NCBI GenBank assembly: GCA_964461715.1
Contig: CAYWVR010000068.1
Coordinates: 1 to 8,626 of the forward strand
DNA: 8,626 bases
Direction: 5' to 3'
From: CAYWVR01 sp964461715
GTDB taxonomy: Bacteria; Planctomycetota; Phycisphaerae; FEN-1346
Below, one piece after another: positions 7,861 to 8,626 of this stretch. A program made the position numbers and the translations under genes. The notes beneath the pieces are model-generated. The model had not been told where the DNA came from and ran no database searches. It saw only the letters and a program-made list of their open reading frames with translations. Positions within the stretch are counted from its first letter, which is position 1, and each line of letters starts with the position of its first letter.

Positions 7861-8457
7861 TCAGGACAGGGCCTTGCGCTGGATGCCAAACACCAGCGCC
7901 CCGCTCCCCACGAACGCGTACCCCAAGCACGTCTTCCAGGCCGCAAGGTCGCCAACGAGGTAGCCGTACGTCTCCCCCAGGGGCGAGTGGCGGTACGTCA
8001 GGCCCTGCTGAAGCCACGCCAGACCCAGTTCCGCCTCCGCCACCACGAGCGGGTTGGCGTGGACCGCCCACCGGACGAGCTGCTCGAGGGCGGCCCCTTC
8101 GAGAAGTCCCGCTGCCGCCCCCGCCAGGAACGCGCTTCCGATGAGCATCCAGCCGGCCAGCGCGGCCAGGGCCTGCCCCGCCCGTTCTCCCAGCAGCCGC
8201 TGCCCCAGCACGGCCAGGCCGGCCACGAGCAGCGCGAAGGCCAGGGCCACGCCCTGCGACCACAAGACGCCGACCACCCCCGCGGGGGCCCCGACGGCCG
8301 TCAGAACCACCAAGGCCCCGCCCACGAGAACCACCGGCCCCGGCACCTTCAACAGTCGTCCAACCAACCGCGCCGGCGGTCCGACCGCCGCCGCGGCCGC
8401 CCAAGCGGGAATCACCAGCATCTCGACGGCCACGATGGCCCACAGAAGGTCGGTCAC
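7861..8457 (-). CDS. Multi-pass membrane protein of unknown function
   Basis: This is a 198-residue protein starting at GTG 8457, chosen because AGGAGG (8463-8468) lies five bases upstream and the sequence turns hydrophobic at once. The frame is open upstream to an ATG at 8553, but that extension would run through a terminator hairpin and has no membrane character. Likely membrane segments lie at about 4-25, 39-62, 64-85, 97-119 and 178-194. A more polar stretch at 125-176 (HANPLVVAEAELG, then SPLGETYGYLVGDLAAWK) is rich in aromatic residues and separates segments four and five. No transporter or enzyme signature was recognised. The gene is convergent with dnaK and lies behind a strong terminator of its upstream neighbour, so it probably has its own promoter. 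I could not identify one in the short gap. Confidence 0.82.
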   Translation of the reverse strand: MTDLLWAIVAVEMLVIPAWAAAAAVGPPARLVGRLLKVPGPVVLVGGALVVLTAVGAPAGVVGVLWSQGVALAFALLVAGLAVLGQRLLGERAGQALAALAGWMLIGSAFLAGAAAGLLEGAALEQLVRWAVHANPLVVAEAELGLAWLQQGLTYRHSPLGETYGYLVGDLAAWKTCLGYAFVGSGALVFGIQRKALS

Positions 8458-8462
8458 GTCGC

Positions 8463-8468
8463 CCTCCT
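8463..8468 (-). promoter_or_regulatory. Shine-Dalgarno that fixes the start of the membrane-protein gene
   Basis: On the minus strand AGGAGG is followed by five bases and then GTG 8457. It is a perfect match to the ribosome-binding consensus and supports the internal GTG over the ATG at 8553. Confidence 0.75.
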
Positions 8469-8484
8469 CACGGGCCGCATGGTA

Positions 8485-8502
8485 CCGGTCCGGCCGGACC
8501 GG
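8485..8502. repeat. Perfect 18-bp palindrome upstream of the membrane-protein gene
   Basis: CCGGTCCGGCCGGACCGG reads the same on both strands, with no central spacer. It is centred about 36 bases before the GTG at 8457 and lies between the upstream terminator and the ribosome site. It could be a repressor operator for this gene or, less likely, an RNA hairpin. The outer GGT/ACC bases (8481-8483, 8506-8508) can extend it imperfectly. Confidence 0.55.
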
Positions 8503-8509
8503 GGCACCG

Positions 8510-8546
8510 AAAAAAACCGGGGAGGCCGAATCGATCGGCCTCCCCG
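8510..8546 (-). terminator. Strong intrinsic terminator of the gene at the right edge
   Basis: On the minus strand a perfect 12-base-pair stem (8518-8529 with 8535-8546, arm CGGGGAGGCCGA on plus) with a five-base loop is followed after two bases by seven Ts (8516-8510). It starts 25 bases after the stop at 8571. This is the clearest terminator in the window and separates the edge gene from the membrane-protein gene. Confidence 0.88.
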
Positions 8547-8570
8547 CATACACATCCGCGATGGCGGCGT

Positions 8571-8626
8571 CTACAGATTATCGTAGCCGAGCTTGTGCTC
8601 CTCCTCGGCCTGGATGATGATCTTCG
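8571..8626 (-). CDS. C-terminal end of an unidentified gene, cut by the right edge
   Basis: Seventeen codons followed by TAG (8573-8571) encode KIIIQAEEEHKLGYDNL. The coding call rests on the strong terminator 25 bases downstream in the same direction, the open frame to the window edge, and G/C-preferring codons. The charged helical end followed by GYDNL is too short to assign to a family. The body of the gene lies outside the window. Confidence 0.65.
   Translation of the reverse strand, partial: KIIIQAEEEHKLGYDNL

Noticed and set aside
7817..8443. A 208-codon frame overlapping the 7861-8457 gene on the same strand
   Set aside because: Its Arg/Gly-rich composition lacks membrane or domain features, it has no ribosome site, and it reads through the dnaK-side hairpin; the overlapping frame has hydrophobic helices and a perfect Shine-Dalgarno.

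Overview
The window is GC-rich bacterial DNA with strong G/C bias at third codon positions. It carries two complete core chaperone genes, clpC on the minus strand and dnaK on the plus strand, among poorly characterised secreted, lipid-anchored or membrane proteins with TPR-like repeats. The large proline- and arginine-rich secreted TPR protein, the style of DnaK and ClpC, and clpC standing alone without ctsR/mcsAB suggest a Planctomycetota-like bacterium. That placement is an inference from sequence style and was not tested by a search.

Layout, left to right. At 1-1427 (minus, running off the left edge) is an exported TPR protein with a clear signal peptide. At 1428-1613 is a gap with a weak terminator-like hairpin for clpC and a TATAAT box for the exported protein. 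At 1614-4079 (minus) is ClpC, the Hsp100 unfoldase partner of ClpP. At 4080-4249 is a gap with the clpC promoter and two back-to-back hairpins that close the operon upstream. At 4250-4786 and 4783-5508 (minus) is a two-gene operon with a 4-base GTGA overlap, encoding a membrane-anchored TPR protein and a putative lipoprotein. At 5509-5809 is a 301-base divergent control region. At 5810-7801 (plus) is DnaK. At 7861-8457 (minus) is a multi-pass membrane protein that converges on dnaK across a strong shared hairpin. At 8571-8626 (minus) is the last part of another gene, followed by a textbook intrinsic terminator at 8510-8546.

The most interesting DNA is the divergent region 5509-5809. Towards dnaK it holds a housekeeping-type promoter (TTGTGC-17-TAGAAT) and, closer to the gene, an element with exact GG-N10-GC spacing that resembles a sigma-54 promoter. 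Two TGCC-N5-GGCA dyads, 41 bp apart centre to centre, lie at the distance typical of enhancer-binding sites. Towards the lipoprotein operon it holds a near-consensus promoter whose -10 box ends only 7 bases before the GTG start, so the transcript would be leaderless or nearly so. No CIRCE (HrcA) or HAIR (HspR) operator was seen at either chaperone gene, so heat-shock control, if present, probably uses something else.

DnaK and ClpC act in the same cytoplasmic protein quality-control network (refolding versus unfolding and degradation). The lipoprotein/TPR pair between them may be an envelope-linked accessory, but only its position suggests this. I found no mobile element, CRISPR array, tRNA or rRNA.
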